Below, piece by piece: positions 1 to 8,948 of a stretch of DNA of 64,000 nucleotides. Where the stretch lies: positions 124,001-188,000 of the forward strand of contig NZ_JAGEKP010000007.1 in assembly GCF_017565305.1 (NCBI RefSeq). Reading direction: 5' to 3'. The stretch's first letter is position 1, and the number at the start of each line of letters is the position of its first letter. The notes beneath the pieces were generated by a model. That model was given only the letters and a program-made list of their open reading frames with translations, was not told the DNA's origin and did no database searches. The stretch comes from Leifsonia sp. TF02-11 (lineage in GTDB: Bacteria; Actinomycetota; Actinomycetes; Actinomycetales; Microbacteriaceae). A program made the position numbers and the translations under genes.

Positions 1-173
1 CCGCGGACGGGTTCATCCTGATGTTCCCCACCCTCCCCGACACCCTCACCGACTTCGTCGCCTACGTCGTGCCGCGGCTCACCGACCGGGGCGTGTATCC
101 GGCCGAGTACGCGGGCGACACCCTCCGCGAGCACCTCGGGCTCGCCCGACCGGGAAGCAGGTACGCCGCATGA
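1..173 (+). CDS. LLM-class flavin-dependent monooxygenase, C-terminal part (cut by window edge)
   Basis: Only the last 56 or so residues are inside the window (reading frame begins at base 3; stop TGA at 171-173). The tail reads VVPRLTDRGVYPAEYAG followed by DTLREHLGL, the usual end of NtaA/SnaA/DszA-type FMN monooxygenases: very similar tails end the proteins at 170-1495, 14255-15616 and 26643-27995. The stop overlaps the next start as ATGA, so the two genes are translationally coupled and the operon continues to the left of the window. Family known; substrate not inferable from this fragment. Confidence 0.85.
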   Translation, partial: ADGFILMFPTLPDTLTDFVAYVVPRLTDRGVYPAEYAGDTLREHLGLARPGSRYAA

Positions 174-1495
174 CCCGCCGCATCCACCTCGGAGCGTTCG
201 CCTTCCACCCGGGCGGCGCTCACGTCACAGGATGGCGTCACGAGACCGCGCACCCCGACCGGCACCTGACGATCGGGCACTACAAGCACTTCGCCGAGAC
301 GGCGGAGCGCGGAGTGTTCGACACGATCTTCCTCGCGGACGGGCTGTACTTCTGGGATCGTCACCCGTCGGGCGTCGACCACTACGGCCAGCTGCGGCTC
401 GAACCGCTGACCCTGTTGTCGGCGCTCTCCGTGCACACGTCGCACATCGGCCTGGCGGCCACGATCTCCACGACCTACAACGAGCCGTACCACGTGGCAC
501 GCGCGCTGGCGTCGCTCGACCACCTCAGCCGCGGACGCGCGGCGTGGAACCTCGTCACGTCGCGCTACGACGAGGAGGCCCGCAACTTCGGCGGCGATCA
601 CCACCTCGACCACACCCGCCGCTACGAGCGCGGCGAGGAGTTCGTCCGCACGGTCGAAGAACTGTGGGACAGCTGGGACGACGACGCATTCCCCACCGAC
701 CGGGAGAGCGGCATCTTCGCCGACCGCAGCCGGCTGCACACCGCGGACCATCGCGGCGAGTTCTTCCGGGTCAGGGGACCGCTCAACATCGCTCGCCCGC
801 CGCAGGGCTACCCTGTCCAGTTCCAGGCGGGCGGGTCACCCGCCGGCCAACGGCTGGCGGCTCGGACCGCCGACGCCGTGTTCGCCGGTTACCGGCCGTT
901 GGCCGAGGCACAGGCGTTCTACACGGGGCTCAAGCAGCAGGTGGAGGATGCCGGCCGCGATCCGGAGGCGTTCCACATCCTCCCCACGCTGCAGCCCGTG
1001 GTCGGCAGCACGCGGAGCGAGGCGGAGGATCTCGCCGAGCAGCTGCTCGCATCGACACCGGATGCGCTGATCGTGGAGGACGTCTCGCACTCGATCGGCC
1101 AGGATCTCACCGGGCGGTCGGCCGACGAGCCTTTCGCGTTCGAGCCGGACGTCGACACATCGAACGAGTCGCGTTCGCCGAATCGACGGGCGGAGGCGTT
1201 GCGCACCGGGGACGCCCCGGCGACGCCGCGACAGGTGTACGCCCGCTCGTTCCGCGAGGGGATCGTCGTCGGCACCGCGACGGAGGTCGCCGATGTGATC
1301 GAGGAGCGGGTGGAGGCGCGCGCGGCCGACGGCTTCATCGTGCAGTCGCTGACGCTCCCGTACAGCCTCGACCGGTTCGTCGACCTGGTCACGCCGGAAC
1401 TGCAGCGCCGAGGCCTGACGCCCGATTCCTATGCGCCGGGCACCTTGCGCGATCGGCTCGGACTGGAGAGGCCCGCGCGGGTCGTTCCGGTCTGA
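170..1495 (+). CDS. LLM-class flavin-dependent monooxygenase (NtaA/SnaA/DszA/SoxA type)
   Basis: A 441-residue protein of the luciferase-like monooxygenase fold, normal length for the NtaA/DszA group, which uses reduced FMN and O2 to oxidise small organosulfur or amine compounds in the cytoplasm. Seen: HLGAFAFHPGGAHVTGWR near the N-terminus, the group's core motif GRAAWNLVTS at about residue 125, WDSWDDDA near 165, PPQGYPVQFQAGGSP near 210, and the DTLRDRLGL-like tail. Start ATG overlaps the previous stop (ATGA). The 3' end overlaps the convergent EamA gene by 67 bases. It needs a separate flavin reductase; a candidate is at 31168. Substrate unknown; its setting implies sulfur scavenging. Confidence 0.9.
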   Translation: MTRRIHLGAFAFHPGGAHVTGWRHETAHPDRHLTIGHYKHFAETAERGVFDTIFLADGLYFWDRHPSGVDHYGQLRLEPLTLLSALSVHTSHIGLAATISTTYNEPYHVARALASLDHLSRGRAAWNLVTSRYDEEARNFGGDHHLDHTRRYERGEEFVRTVEELWDSWDDDAFPTDRESGIFADRSRLHTADHRGEFFRVRGPLNIARPPQGYPVQFQAGGSPAGQRLAARTADAVFAGYRPLAEAQAFYTGLKQQVEDAGRDPEAFHILPTLQPVVGSTRSEAEDLAEQLLASTPDALIVEDVSHSIGQDLTGRSADEPFAFEPDVDTSNESRSPNRRAEALRTGDAPATPRQVYARSFREGIVVGTATEVADVIEERVEARAADGFIVQSLTLPYSLDRFVDLVTPELQRRGLTPDSYAPGTLRDRLGLERPARVVPV

Positions 1496-2430
1496 CGAAC
1501 CGACGCTGAGGCGTCCGTCGTCCGTTCGAGCCGGACGAGCACGACGCCGGCGATGATGCACGCGCCGCCCGCGAGCTGACGCGCATCCGGCTGCTCGCCG
1601 AGCAGGAGCCACGCGAGGATCACAGCCGACACCACTTCGGTGAGGCCGGCGAACGACGCGATGCGCGCTCCGAGGCGCCGCGAACCGGCGATGCTCAGCG
1701 AGTACGCCGCGGCCGTCGCGACGAGGGCCACGACGAGCACGGGCTCCCACCACGACATCGTGATCCCGCCCAGCTCGACCTGGCCGGTCGAGAACGCGAG
1801 CGGGAGCAGACCGGTCAGTCCGACGCCCACGGTCGCGACCGCGCCGACGATCAAGCCGGAGCTGACCAGCGCCAGGGGCGGCAGCCCGGGCGTCGGGACC
1901 GCCGAGAGCACGTAGTACCCCGCCAGGCACACGGCGGCCGCCAGCGCGAGAGCGATGCCCGCGGCGTCGAGGCCGCCGGCCTGACCGATCCCGCCGACGC
2001 CGACGACGAGCACCAAGCCCACGACGCTGAGCACGACGCCCGCGACGACGATCGGGCGGACGGGCACGCGCCGTGTCGCCCACCCGAGCACGGCGAGCAT
2101 CACCGGTGCCGAGTACTGCACCAGGAGCGCGACCGCGATCGGGAGCCGCTGGATCGCCGCGAAGTACAGCACCTGCGTCCCGGCTACGGCGATCAGCCCA
2201 TAGCCGAGGACCAGCTTCCAGGACTGCAGCACAGGTCGCAGACTCCCCCGCAGCGCGATCAGTGCGGCGGGTGCGAGCACCAGGCCGCCGAGTGCGACAC
2301 GCACGGCGACCGCCGCGGCAGGGGACCAGCCGGCGTCGAGCAGCGGCTTGAGCAGGATGCCGCTGGTGCTGAACGCGATCGCGGCTGCGACAGCGGCGGC
2401 CAGTCCGGTCCGGGTGCCGGCCGCCGGCAC
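1429..2430 (-). CDS. EamA/DMT-family permease
   Basis: A hydrophobic protein of about 333 residues with ten predicted membrane segments in two EamA halves, the drug/metabolite transporter architecture. The GTG at 2430 lies just after the TGA of the upstream LLM gene; a TTG at 2445 in the same frame is possible and would add five residues. No good Shine-Dalgarno is visible, so translation probably depends on coupling. It is the last gene of metY-LLM-eamA, suggesting movement of a sulfur metabolite or amino acid, but direction and substrate cannot be read from sequence. The C-terminal ~25 residues are a polar tail that overlaps the convergent LLM gene. Confidence 0.85.
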   Translation of the reverse strand: MPAAGTRTGLAAAVAAAIAFSTSGILLKPLLDAGWSPAAAVAVRVALGGLVLAPAALIALRGSLRPVLQSWKLVLGYGLIAVAGTQVLYFAAIQRLPIAVALLVQYSAPVMLAVLGWATRRVPVRPIVVAGVVLSVVGLVLVVGVGGIGQAGGLDAAGIALALAAAVCLAGYYVLSAVPTPGLPPLALVSSGLIVGAVATVGVGLTGLLPLAFSTGQVELGGITMSWWEPVLVVALVATAAAYSLSIAGSRRLGARIASFAGLTEVVSAVILAWLLLGEQPDARQLAGGACIIAGVVLVRLERTTDASASVRQTGTTRAGLSSPSRSRKVPGA

Positions 2431-2431
2431 G

Positions 2432-3751
2432 TCAGAAGTCCGCAAGGTTCGCCCGGATGCCTCCGTTGCCGAACTCCGTCCGCAGCACGCCGCGGCGACG
2501 CAGGATGGGAACGAGCTCGTCCAGGTTGCGGTGCAGCGTGACCGGGTGCAGGTCGCCGGAGAAGATCAGGCCGTCGTTGTCGGCCTCCTCGCCGAGCTCC
2601 TCGATGAAGTCGGCGATCTGCTCCGCCGTCCCCACGAAGCCCTCACGGTCCGTGATCCGGCCCTTGACCGTCTTCGGGGTGATGAGGTCGCGGAGGGTGA
2701 CACCCTCGCGCACGCCCTCCTTGCCGAACAGTCCCTTGATGCTGCCGAGCGAGACGTGGTCGCCGAAGATCGACGCGTCGAACGGCTCGTCGAGCGAGAG
2801 GGCGTTCAGGTCGGTCTCGAGGTCGCTGGACTGGCCGGCGAGCACGCGGTAGAGCTCCTCGTCCGTCGGGTGCTTCGATGCTTCGACGATGCGGTCGGCC
2901 TCCTCGTCGCTCGCGACGATCTCCGGCTTGAAGACGAAGAGGACCTTGATCGCGTCGGGATCGCGCCCGGCCTCGATCGCCGCCTGGCGGACCTTCTGCC
3001 GGTAGGCGCGGACGCTCTCTGCGTCCAGCGGTGCGAGCGCGAGCTGCACGTCGGAGTGCGCTCCCGCGAACGCGATGCCCCGCGGCGAACCGCCGGGGGA
3101 GACGATCGCCGGGTCGCCCCGCGTGAACGGCACGGCGTTGAGAGGCCCCGTCACCCGGAAGTACTCGCCCTCGTGCTCGAAGGCGCGGATCTTCGACCCG
3201 TCCGCGTAGTGGTGGGTGCGCGGGTCCGCGATCAGGGCGTCGTCGTCCCAGCTGTGCCAGAGCCGGCGGATGACGCCGAGCCATTCCTCGGCGCGGTCGT
3301 ACGCGGCGTCGTGCGGCAGCGGCGGCAGCCCGAGGTGACGGGCGCTGCCGACGTCGGTGACGACGTTGATGCCGAGACGGTGGTCGCTGAGATGGTGGAG
3401 GGTCGCGAACTGCCGCGCGGCGACGTACGGCGGGTAGGCGCCGGCGTTGATGGTGGGGGCGACGCCGAGGTGCTGTGTCGCGTCGAGCAGGTAGGGAGAC
3501 AGGATGAGCGGGTCGTGCTTCGGGCCGCCGTATGCTTCCCGCACACGCAGGTCGATCGTCTCGGGGAACCCGATCGAGAGGGCGTCCTCGATGATCACGA
3601 GGTCGAGCCCCGCCTGCTCCAGCTCCCGAGCGGCCTGCTGGTAGAGGCGCGGCTTGGTCCAGTCGTAGTTCCAGTCGTAGTACGGATGCCCCCAGCCCTG
3701 CGGGCCGAAGCCGCGGGCGAAGAACCAGCCGAAGTGCTGCAGTCTGGCCAT
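2432..3751 (-). CDS. LLM-class flavin-dependent monooxygenase in the metY operon
   Basis: A 439-residue luciferase-like FMN monooxygenase. Seen: N-terminal MARLQHFGWFFARGFGPQGW, core motif HRLGINVVTDVGSARHLGL (the family's R-x-x-N-V-V-T region), LWHSWDDDAL, and PAIVSPGGSPRGIAFA, which corresponds to the FMN/substrate strand. It belongs to a branch distinct from the other LLM proteins here because the tryptophan of GRAAWN is replaced (GINVVT). Start ATG at 3751 has a GGAAGG-type ribosome site. It lies 7 bases after metY, so sulfur released by this enzyme could feed directly into homocysteine synthesis. Substrate unknown. Confidence 0.88.
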   Translation of the reverse strand: MARLQHFGWFFARGFGPQGWGHPYYDWNYDWTKPRLYQQAARELEQAGLDLVIIEDALSIGFPETIDLRVREAYGGPKHDPLILSPYLLDATQHLGVAPTINAGAYPPYVAARQFATLHHLSDHRLGINVVTDVGSARHLGLPPLPHDAAYDRAEEWLGVIRRLWHSWDDDALIADPRTHHYADGSKIRAFEHEGEYFRVTGPLNAVPFTRGDPAIVSPGGSPRGIAFAGAHSDVQLALAPLDAESVRAYRQKVRQAAIEAGRDPDAIKVLFVFKPEIVASDEEADRIVEASKHPTDEELYRVLAGQSSDLETDLNALSLDEPFDASIFGDHVSLGSIKGLFGKEGVREGVTLRDLITPKTVKGRITDREGFVGTAEQIADFIEELGEEADNDGLIFSGDLHPVTLHRNLDELVPILRRRGVLRTEFGNGGIRANLADF

Positions 3752-3758
3752 GAGTCCC

Positions 3759-5078
3759 CTACCTTCCGGCCGTCGCGACGAGGCGGGCGGAGGCGACCGC
3801 CGTGACGGCCGCGATCCCGCGCTCGAGGTCGGCGATCAGATCGGCGGGGTCTTCGAGGCCGATCGAGAGTCGCAGCAGCCCGTCGCCGATACCGGTGGCC
3901 GCGCGGACCTCGTCGTGAAGGTGCGCGTGCGTGGTGGTGGCCGGGTGCAGGATGAGCGAGCGGACGTCCCCGATGTGAGTCATCCGGCTGAACAGCGTCA
4001 CCGCGTCGTAGAAGCGCTCGGCCGCCGCCTCGCCACCGGCGAGTGTGAAGCCGAGGATCGCGCCGGCGCCGCGCGGCAGGTAACGCTGCGCGAGAGCGTG
4101 CGAGGAGTGCGACTCGAGTCCGGCGTAGTCCACGCTCGCCACCTCGGGCCGGCGTTCGAGCCAGCGGGCCACGGTCAGCGCCGTGTCCGACTGCTGCCGG
4201 AGCCGGAGCGACAGAGTCTCGATGCCCTGCTGGATGAGGAAGGCGTTGACCGGCGACAGGACCGGCCCGAACAGCGACGACACGACGGAGCGCGCGAAGG
4301 CGATGTACGCGCCGCGACCGTACGCCCCGACGTAACTGTCCCCGTGCAGCCAGTCGTCCGGCGCGGTGAGGTGCTCGAAGGGGGATGCCGCCCAGTCGTA
4401 GCTGCCCTGATCGACGACGACGCCGCCGAGCGCGGAGCCGTGGCCGCCGAGGAATTTGCTCGCGGAGTGCACCACGATGTCGGCGCCGTGCTCGCCCGGG
4501 CGCAGGAGGTAGGGTGTCGCGAGCGTGTTGTCGACGACGAGGGGGAGCCCGCGCTCGTGCGCGACGGCCGCGACCGCGGCGATGTCGAGGATGTCGTTGC
4601 CGGGGTTGCCGATCGACTCGCCGAACAGCACACGCGTGTTCCCGCGGATCCGCCGCCGCCACTCCTCCGGATCGTCGGGCCTGTCGATGAACTCGATCTC
4701 CACGCCGAGCCGCTTCAGCCCGGTCTCGAAGAGTCCGCGGGTTCCGGAGTAGACGCTCTGCGCCGAGAGCACGTGATCCCCGGCCTTCACGAGCCCGAGC
4801 ACCGCCACGGTGAGCGCGGCCTGCCCGCTGCCGACCGCGATCGCCTCCCTGCCGCACTCGAGGGCGGCCACCCGTCGCTCCAGCGACGCCGTCGTCGGAT
4901 TGCCCGACCGGCTGTAGGTGTATCCCGGGTCGTCGCCCCCGAACCGCTCCTCCGCGTGCGCGAAGCTGTCGAACTCGAAACCGGCGGTCAGATAGATGGG
5001 AGTGACACGGGCGCCGTGGGCGGCATCGCGGGTCTCCCCGGCGTGGACCTGCGATGTGGTGAATTCGGGCATTGGCAT
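3759..5078 (-). CDS. metY: O-acetylhomoserine sulfhydrylase (aminocarboxypropyltransferase)
   Basis: A cytoplasmic PLP enzyme joining O-acetylhomoserine with sulfide (or methanethiol) to give homocysteine (or methionine). Seen: TSQVHAGE start typical of Met[21 protein letters not shown] substrate loop, [16 protein letters not shown], and [16 protein letters not shown] holding the PLP lysine near residue 207. The length of 439 residues is normal. I chose the ATG at 5078 (a second ATG is at 5072), because the family begins about there and GGAGAGG lies just upstream; the frame stays open to 5258, but that extension has no family support. First gene of a minus-strand operon with an LLM monooxygenase and an EamA permease. 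The leader has a hairpin around the ribosome site (separate entry). Confidence 0.93.
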   Translation of the reverse strand: MPMPEFTTSQVHAGETRDAAHGARVTPIYLTAGFEFDSFAHAEERFGGDDPGYTYSRSGNPTTASLERRVAALECGREAIAVGSGQAALTVAVLGLVKAGDHVLSAQSVYSGTRGLFETGLKRLGVEIEFIDRPDDPEEWRRRIRGNTRVLFGESIGNPGNDILDIAAVAAVAHERGLPLVVDNTLATPYLLRPGEHGADIVVHSASKFLGGHGSALGGVVVDQGSYDWAASPFEHLTAPDDWLHGDSYVGAYGRGAYIAFARSVVSSLFGPVLSPVNAFLIQQGIETLSLRLRQQSDTALTVARWLERRPEVASVDYAGLESHSSHALAQRYLPRGAGAILGFTLAGGEAAAERFYDAVTLFSRMTHIGDVRSLILHPATTTHAHLHDEVRAATGIGDGLLRLSIGLEDPADLIADLERGIAAVTAVASARLVATAGR

Positions 5079-5079
5079 A

Positions 5080-5101
5080 GTCTGCGCCTCTCCACGCAGA
5101 C
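5080..5101 (-). promoter_or_regulatory. Hairpin enclosing the metY ribosome-binding site
   Basis: On the minus strand the 7-base arms GTCTGCG and CGCAGAC pair perfectly around the loop TGGAGAGG, which carries the metY Shine-Dalgarno; the start codon follows directly at 5078. Such a hairpin can hide or present the ribosome site. A further GC-rich inverted pair (GCCCC/GGGGC) lies about 40 bases upstream. It does not match any sulfur riboswitch consensus I recognise. Regulation is inference. Confidence 0.5.
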
Positions 5102-5458
5102 GGCGGAGCCCATGTTGCACAAAGCTACGCCCCGGTGGGATGGGGGACGGGGCCGAGGCAGCAGAGAGCGCTGATCCGGCGGCCGCGCCGACACATTCGT
5201 AACATTCATTGCGCGCGCATCCAGCCGGGCTTACACCACTCTCATGCTGATCGATCAATGGTGGGTGTGCGGCAGCGCGTTGGCGGAGCGGTTGACACTG
5301 CTGAATGCGAGCGCAGAAGACGAAGCCGCTGAATCGCCGCCGCCTGCTCCGCCGGTCCGACCGTGAGTCCTGGCCCCTCCCGGCACGCCGCGCGAACGGG
5401 CGGCGACAGGTCGGGTAACAGAGCGGATCCCGCTCTCGTCGCCTGCGACCATAGAGGA
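5102..5458. promoter_or_regulatory. Divergent intergenic region metY / dioxygenase, with metY leader
   Basis: About 360 bases with no convincing gene. It must hold the promoters of metY (leftwards) and the dioxygenase (rightwards). A TCGTAAC element at 5197-5203, preceded by CCGACA, is a weaker copy of the CCGYAAC motif found in other gaps of the island. A minus-strand frame from ATG 5209 runs 73 codons into metY out of frame and has a cluster of cysteine codons (CNMGSAVC, then LCQC) just at the metY start; it could be a cysteine-sensing leader peptide but may be chance. Confidence 0.5.
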
Positions 5459-6472
5459 ATGGCTCTCGATGCGCTCCCCATCCTCGATCTCTCGGAACTC
5501 GACCGCGGCGAGGAGTCCGCGGCGGCCTTCCGCGACAAACTACGGCAGGTCACACACGACGTGGGGTTCTTCTACCTGGTCGGCCACGGCATCCCCCAGG
5601 AGTTGATCGACGAGGTGCTGGAGGTCTCGCGCCGGTTCTTCGACCTGCCCGAAGCAGACAAGCTCGCGATCGAGAACGTGCGCAGCCCGCAGTTCCGCGG
5701 CTACACCCGCACCGGTGAGGAGCTGACCAACGGGGAGGTCGACTGGCGCGAGCAGATCGATATCGGCGAAGAGCGCGAGACGGTGGAGGGCGGGCCGGCG
5801 TTCCACAGACTCGAGGGCCCGAACCTGTGGCCGGCCGCTCTCCCGCAACTCGAGACCGCGATCACCGAGTGGCGTGAGCGGCTCAGCTCGCTGGCGCTTC
5901 GCCTGCTGCGCACGTGGGCCGTGGCTCTGGGCTCCCCGGAGAACGTGTTCGATGCCGCGTTCGCCGATCACCCCTTCTCGCTGATCAAGATCGTCCGCTA
6001 CCCGGGCAAGAGTGCCGACATTCCCGAGCAGGGTGTCGGCGCGCACCGTGACGGCGGCGTTCTGACCCTGCTCCTGGTCGAGCCGGGCAAGGGCGGCCTG
6101 CAGGTGGAGCACGACGGCGCGTGGATCGACGCACCGTCGATCCCCGGCGCGTTCGTCGTCAACATCGGCGAGATGCTCGAGCTGGCCACCGACGGCTACC
6201 TGAAGGCGACCCTGCACCGCGTCGAGTCTCCGGCGCTCGGAACGGACCGCATCTCCATCCCCTTCTTCTTCAACCCGGCGCTGGACTCGACCGTTCCACG
6301 GTTGGACCTCCCGCCCGAGCTGAAGGCCGAGGCGCGCGGGCTCTCCGCCGACCCGACGGACAACCCGATCCTCGAGACGTACGGGGACAACGTCCTCCGC
6401 TACCGGCTCCGCGCACACCCGAACGTGGCGGCCATCCATCACGCGGACCTCCTCAGCCCGCCGACGCCGTAG
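5459..6472 (+). CDS. Isopenicillin N synthase-like Fe(II)/2-oxoglutarate dioxygenase
   Basis: A 337-residue cytoplasmic non-haem iron oxygenase of the IPNS/2OG-Fe(II) superfamily. Seen: N-terminal DIOX_N region (PILDLSELD, then VGFFYLVGHGIP), the iron ligands H and D of GVGAHRDGG (about residues 195-197), the second histidine in TLHRVES (about 252) and the R-x-S oxoglutarate motif in DRISIPFFFNP (about 264). All key residues are present, so it should be active. The ATG at 5459 (after AGAGG) fits the family start; the ribosome site is weak. It stands alone, divergent from metY, in a sulfur locus; a thiol or amino-acid-derived substrate is only a guess. Confidence 0.88.
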   Translation: MALDALPILDLSELDRGEESAAAFRDKLRQVTHDVGFFYLVGHGIPQELIDEVLEVSRRFFDLPEADKLAIENVRSPQFRGYTRTGEELTNGEVDWREQIDIGEERETVEGGPAFHRLEGPNLWPAALPQLETAITEWRERLSSLALRLLRTWAVALGSPENVFDAAFADHPFSLIKIVRYPGKSADIPEQGVGAHRDGGVLTLLLVEPGKGGLQVEHDGAWIDAPSIPGAFVVNIGEMLELATDGYLKATLHRVESPALGTDRISIPFFFNPALDSTVPRLDLPPELKAEARGLSADPTDNPILETYGDNVLRYRLRAHPNVAAIHHADLLSPPTP

Positions 6473-6512
6473 CTCGGTGCCCACGGTCGTCTGCGTTCCG
6501 GCATGGTGCTCC

Positions 6513-6947
6513 TCAAACGGCGGGCGGTCGAGGGAGCCGGTGCACGGCTGCGCGTAGTCGCTCGAACCGTCGGGTCAGGTCGACGGCCAAAGGCTCCGTC
6601 TGCGCGGTCGGGATCTTCCACCACACGGCCTGGACCCGGGACCCGGTCGAGGTCGGCTCGACGAAGAACTCCAGCTCCGAGCCGGGAACGACGATGTGTG
6701 ACGGCTGAACGGGGTCCCAGGAGATCAGCACTCGGCGGGCTGGGACGAGGTCGAGGATGCGGCCGGTCGCGTTCTCGCCGGTGCGTGTGATCTCGTAGCC
6801 GCCGCCCCGGCGGGCGGCGACCTTGGCGCGATCGGCGAACCACTGGGAGAGCAGGTATGGTTCCACGACGGCATCGAACGCGATGCGGGGCGGCCGGTCG
6901 AGATCGATCCCGGCGCGCACTTCGAGCAGATACTCGTCGAATGTCAT
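6513..6947 (-). CDS. SRPBCC/AHSA1-domain protein
   Basis: A 144-residue protein of the START-like SRPBCC superfamily, AHSA1 (activator of Hsp90 ATPase-like) branch, which forms a hydrophobic ligand pocket. Seen: FDAVVEPYLLSQWFAD near residue 30, the family's P-x-x-L-x-x-W-x signature, then GGGYEITRTGENATG and VLISW strand motifs. Full family length. Its ATG overlaps the stop of the upstream FAD-dependent gene (ATGA), so both are made from one message. It converges with the dioxygenase (gap of 40 bases). Function unknown; a role as a small-molecule binder for the flavoprotein is inference. Confidence 0.75.
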   Translation of the reverse strand: MTFDEYLLEVRAGIDLDRPPRIAFDAVVEPYLLSQWFADRAKVAARRGGGYEITRTGENATGRILDLVPARRVLISWDPVQPSHIVVPGSELEFFVEPTSTGSRVQAVWWKIPTAQTEPLAVDLTRRFERLRAAVHRLPRPPAV

Positions 6948-8881
6948 CGTGCCTCCCCCTCGAGCGCGAGCGTCCGCGCAACGGCGGAACGCTCGCTGGG
7001 ACCGCCGGCAGCGCGGTCGATCCGCTGCATCACGGCCTGTGCCACGCGATCGTTCTCGCGGAACGAGAGCGCATTGGTGTTCGGCCGTGAGAACGCTCCC
7101 GCGAACGGCGCGTCCGTGAACGGACCGATGGCCCAGCGCCGCGGGTGCGGCCGGCCGGTTGCGTCGAGGACCCGTGAGTCTGAGGGGTCGACGCGCAGCA
7201 TCCCGTGGCGGAAGGAGCCGGCGCGCGAGACGGCGAGGTCACGCAGAGCGCTGTTGTCGGTCCGGTCGGCGTGCGCCGGCGGGAGCCAGGCGTCGATGAG
7301 CGCGTCCACGGCGATGTGGCCGTCGACTGACGGGCTGGAGACGACGAAGCGACCCTGCCCTTCGTCCGCCTGAACGCGGACATCCGCGCCGGCGAACTCG
7401 ACGACACCGGCCTCGGAGAGCGCGATCAGTTCGGCGATGCGATGCCCGGGCGGCCCGGAGGCGACGTAGCTGAAGTAGGCCGGCCACCAGCCGTGGAGGT
7501 CGCGGATCCGCGACTCCTCCGTCCACGCGGGGGAGGCGCTGACGGGCGCGAGCGCGAACATCGTCAGCAGCAGGGCGGTGAAGAGGCCGAGGGTGGCGCT
7601 GTGCTCGGGCGCCGTTCGTCGGCGGAGGTCGTCGTCGAGGTGAACCCGGACCCATCGCTGCAGTCCGTCACGATCGGCAAAGCGTGCCCCTGTCAGCGGC
7701 CGATCGAAGAGATCGAGGATCAGATGGTCGCCGGGATCGGGAATCGAATCGTCCAGCAGCGACCGGAACGCATCCGAGTGCGGGTCGATGTCGTCGAGAT
7801 CGCTCCTGAAGTCGGTCCAGGCACGACTGGTGCGTTCGGGGTGGCCGGTGAACAGTTCGCGGTAGTAGCCGTGCAGCATCTCGCGTTCGACGAGCGGCCA
7901 CACGTCCCGCTGGAAGTCGAGCGAGTCCGGGTGGCGTGTGAGCCGCGCCACGACCTCCGGGGTGAGGTAGCGCAGCGACGGTGCCTCGCCGGCGAGCGTC
8001 GAGGAGATCTTCGAGCGGTACGGGACACCGCGTCGTGACCCCAGGAGGAGCTTCGGCTCGCGCCCGCTCGGGCGATACTCGAGCGCGTCGCCCGCGCGCA
8101 CGAAGCGCCCGCCCCTGCCCTCGGTGAGCAGGACGATCAGATCGATGGCGGCGAGCCCCATCCCGCGGACGGCGACGACGTCACGCGGCCCGAACGCCGA
8201 GAGGTCCGCGTCCGCGGTGAACGCGGGAGGCTGGTAGCGCAGGCCGTGCCGTCGGGCGAACCGGATGAGGTCGGCGGGCTCCCCATTCGGCTCGCTTCCC
8301 GTGTGGCCGATCGCGTAGACGACGGCATCGGCGGTGAGCTCGTCGCCGCCGGCGAGCCGGACGAGCTCATGGTCGTCGGCCGACTCGACGGCGACAACCG
8401 TGTCGGTGCGGCGGACGACGACGGCGCGGTCGTCGATATCTGCGATGGCCCGGCGGAGGAACCAGTCCAGGTAGTAGGAGTGGAGCCGACGTGTCGGGAA
8501 GTCGCCGCGGCGCAGTCGGGCGAGCTCGTCGGCGACGTACGGGTCCACCTCCACGTCCGGGATCCGGCCGTCTCGAACCGCTTCGACCCACTCCAGCAGC
8601 GAGGGCCCCGGCCGCACGGGTCCTTCGACCGCGCACGAGTCGTCGGTGAACATCGTGACGTCTTCGACCATCGAGTTCAGTTTGAGGAGCGGGGACTGCG
8701 CACGGCGCCAGATCCGGCCGGGGCCCGCCGGGAACGGATCGATCAACTCCACCACGACCCGCGGACGTTCGGCCGCAGCGAAGCGTGCCGCAGCGAAGCG
8801 TTCGAGCCAGCCGATGGCGCGCGGGCCGGCGCCGATGACGACGACGGTGGCGTGCCGTGGAGGGTCGGAACGGGGGAGCAT
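6944..8881 (-). CDS. FAD/NAD(P)-binding oxidoreductase (NAD_binding_9 family)
   Basis: A 645-residue cytoplasmic flavoprotein. Seen: the Rossmann motif VVVIGAGPRAIGWLERF at residues 10-26, VVAVRGMGLAAIDLIVLL near 235 (second dinucleotide site) and a conserved C-terminal block with SFRENDRVAQAVM. This matches the family of large FAD/NAD(P)-binding proteins (Pfam NAD_binding_9), whose reactions are mostly unknown. ATG 8881 has an AAGGTGA ribosome site 5 bases upstream. It is divergent from the acetyltransferase operon across a gap that holds a perfect inverted repeat, so both may be co-regulated. It could act as an N- or S-oxygenase or reductase partner of the island; that is inference. Confidence 0.8.
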   Translation of the reverse strand: MLPRSDPPRHATVVVIGAGPRAIGWLERFAAARFAAAERPRVVVELIDPFPAGPGRIWRRAQSPLLKLNSMVEDVTMFTDDSCAVEGPVRPGPSLLEWVEAVRDGRIPDVEVDPYVADELARLRRGDFPTRRLHSYYLDWFLRRAIADIDDRAVVVRRTDTVVAVESADDHELVRLAGGDELTADAVVYAIGHTGSEPNGEPADLIRFARRHGLRYQPPAFTADADLSAFGPRDVVAVRGMGLAAIDLIVLLTEGRGGRFVRAGDALEYRPSGREPKLLLGSRRGVPYRSKISSTLAGEAPSLRYLTPEVVARLTRHPDSLDFQRDVWPLVEREMLHGYYRELFTGHPERTSRAWTDFRSDLDDIDPHSDAFRSLLDDSIPDPGDHLILDLFDRPLTGARFADRDGLQRWVRVHLDDDLRRRTAPEHSATLGLFTALLLTMFALAPVSASPAWTEESRIRDLHGWWPAYFSYVASGPPGHRIAELIALSEAGVVEFAGADVRVQADEGQGRFVVSSPSVDGHIAVDALIDAWLPPAHADRTDNSALRDLAVSRAGSFRHGMLRVDPSDSRVLDATGRPHPRRWAIGPFTDAPFAGAFSRPNTNALSFRENDRVAQAVMQRIDRAAGGPSERSAVARTLALEGEAR

Positions 8882-8948
8882 CGGGTCACCTTGCCCCCGC
8901 CGGCGACCCCGCGGCAAACGACCGTGACGCACTGTTTCGGCGCCCGAC

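Noticed and set aside
1429-1495. A frameshift or truncation where the EamA gene overlaps the convergent LLM gene.
   Set aside because: Both proteins end naturally: the LLM protein has a normal family tail and the EamA protein only a short polar extension. Convergent overlap is simpler.
5079-5258. A longer metY product beginning at base 5258.
   Set aside because: The extra 60 residues have no family counterpart, and the ribosome site GGAGAGG lies just before ATG 5078.
5079-5260. A SAM- or SAH-type riboswitch upstream of metY.
   Set aside because: I could not match the conserved core of SAM-I, SAM-II or SAM-IV or the SAH class; only local hairpins are visible. A covariance-model search would decide.
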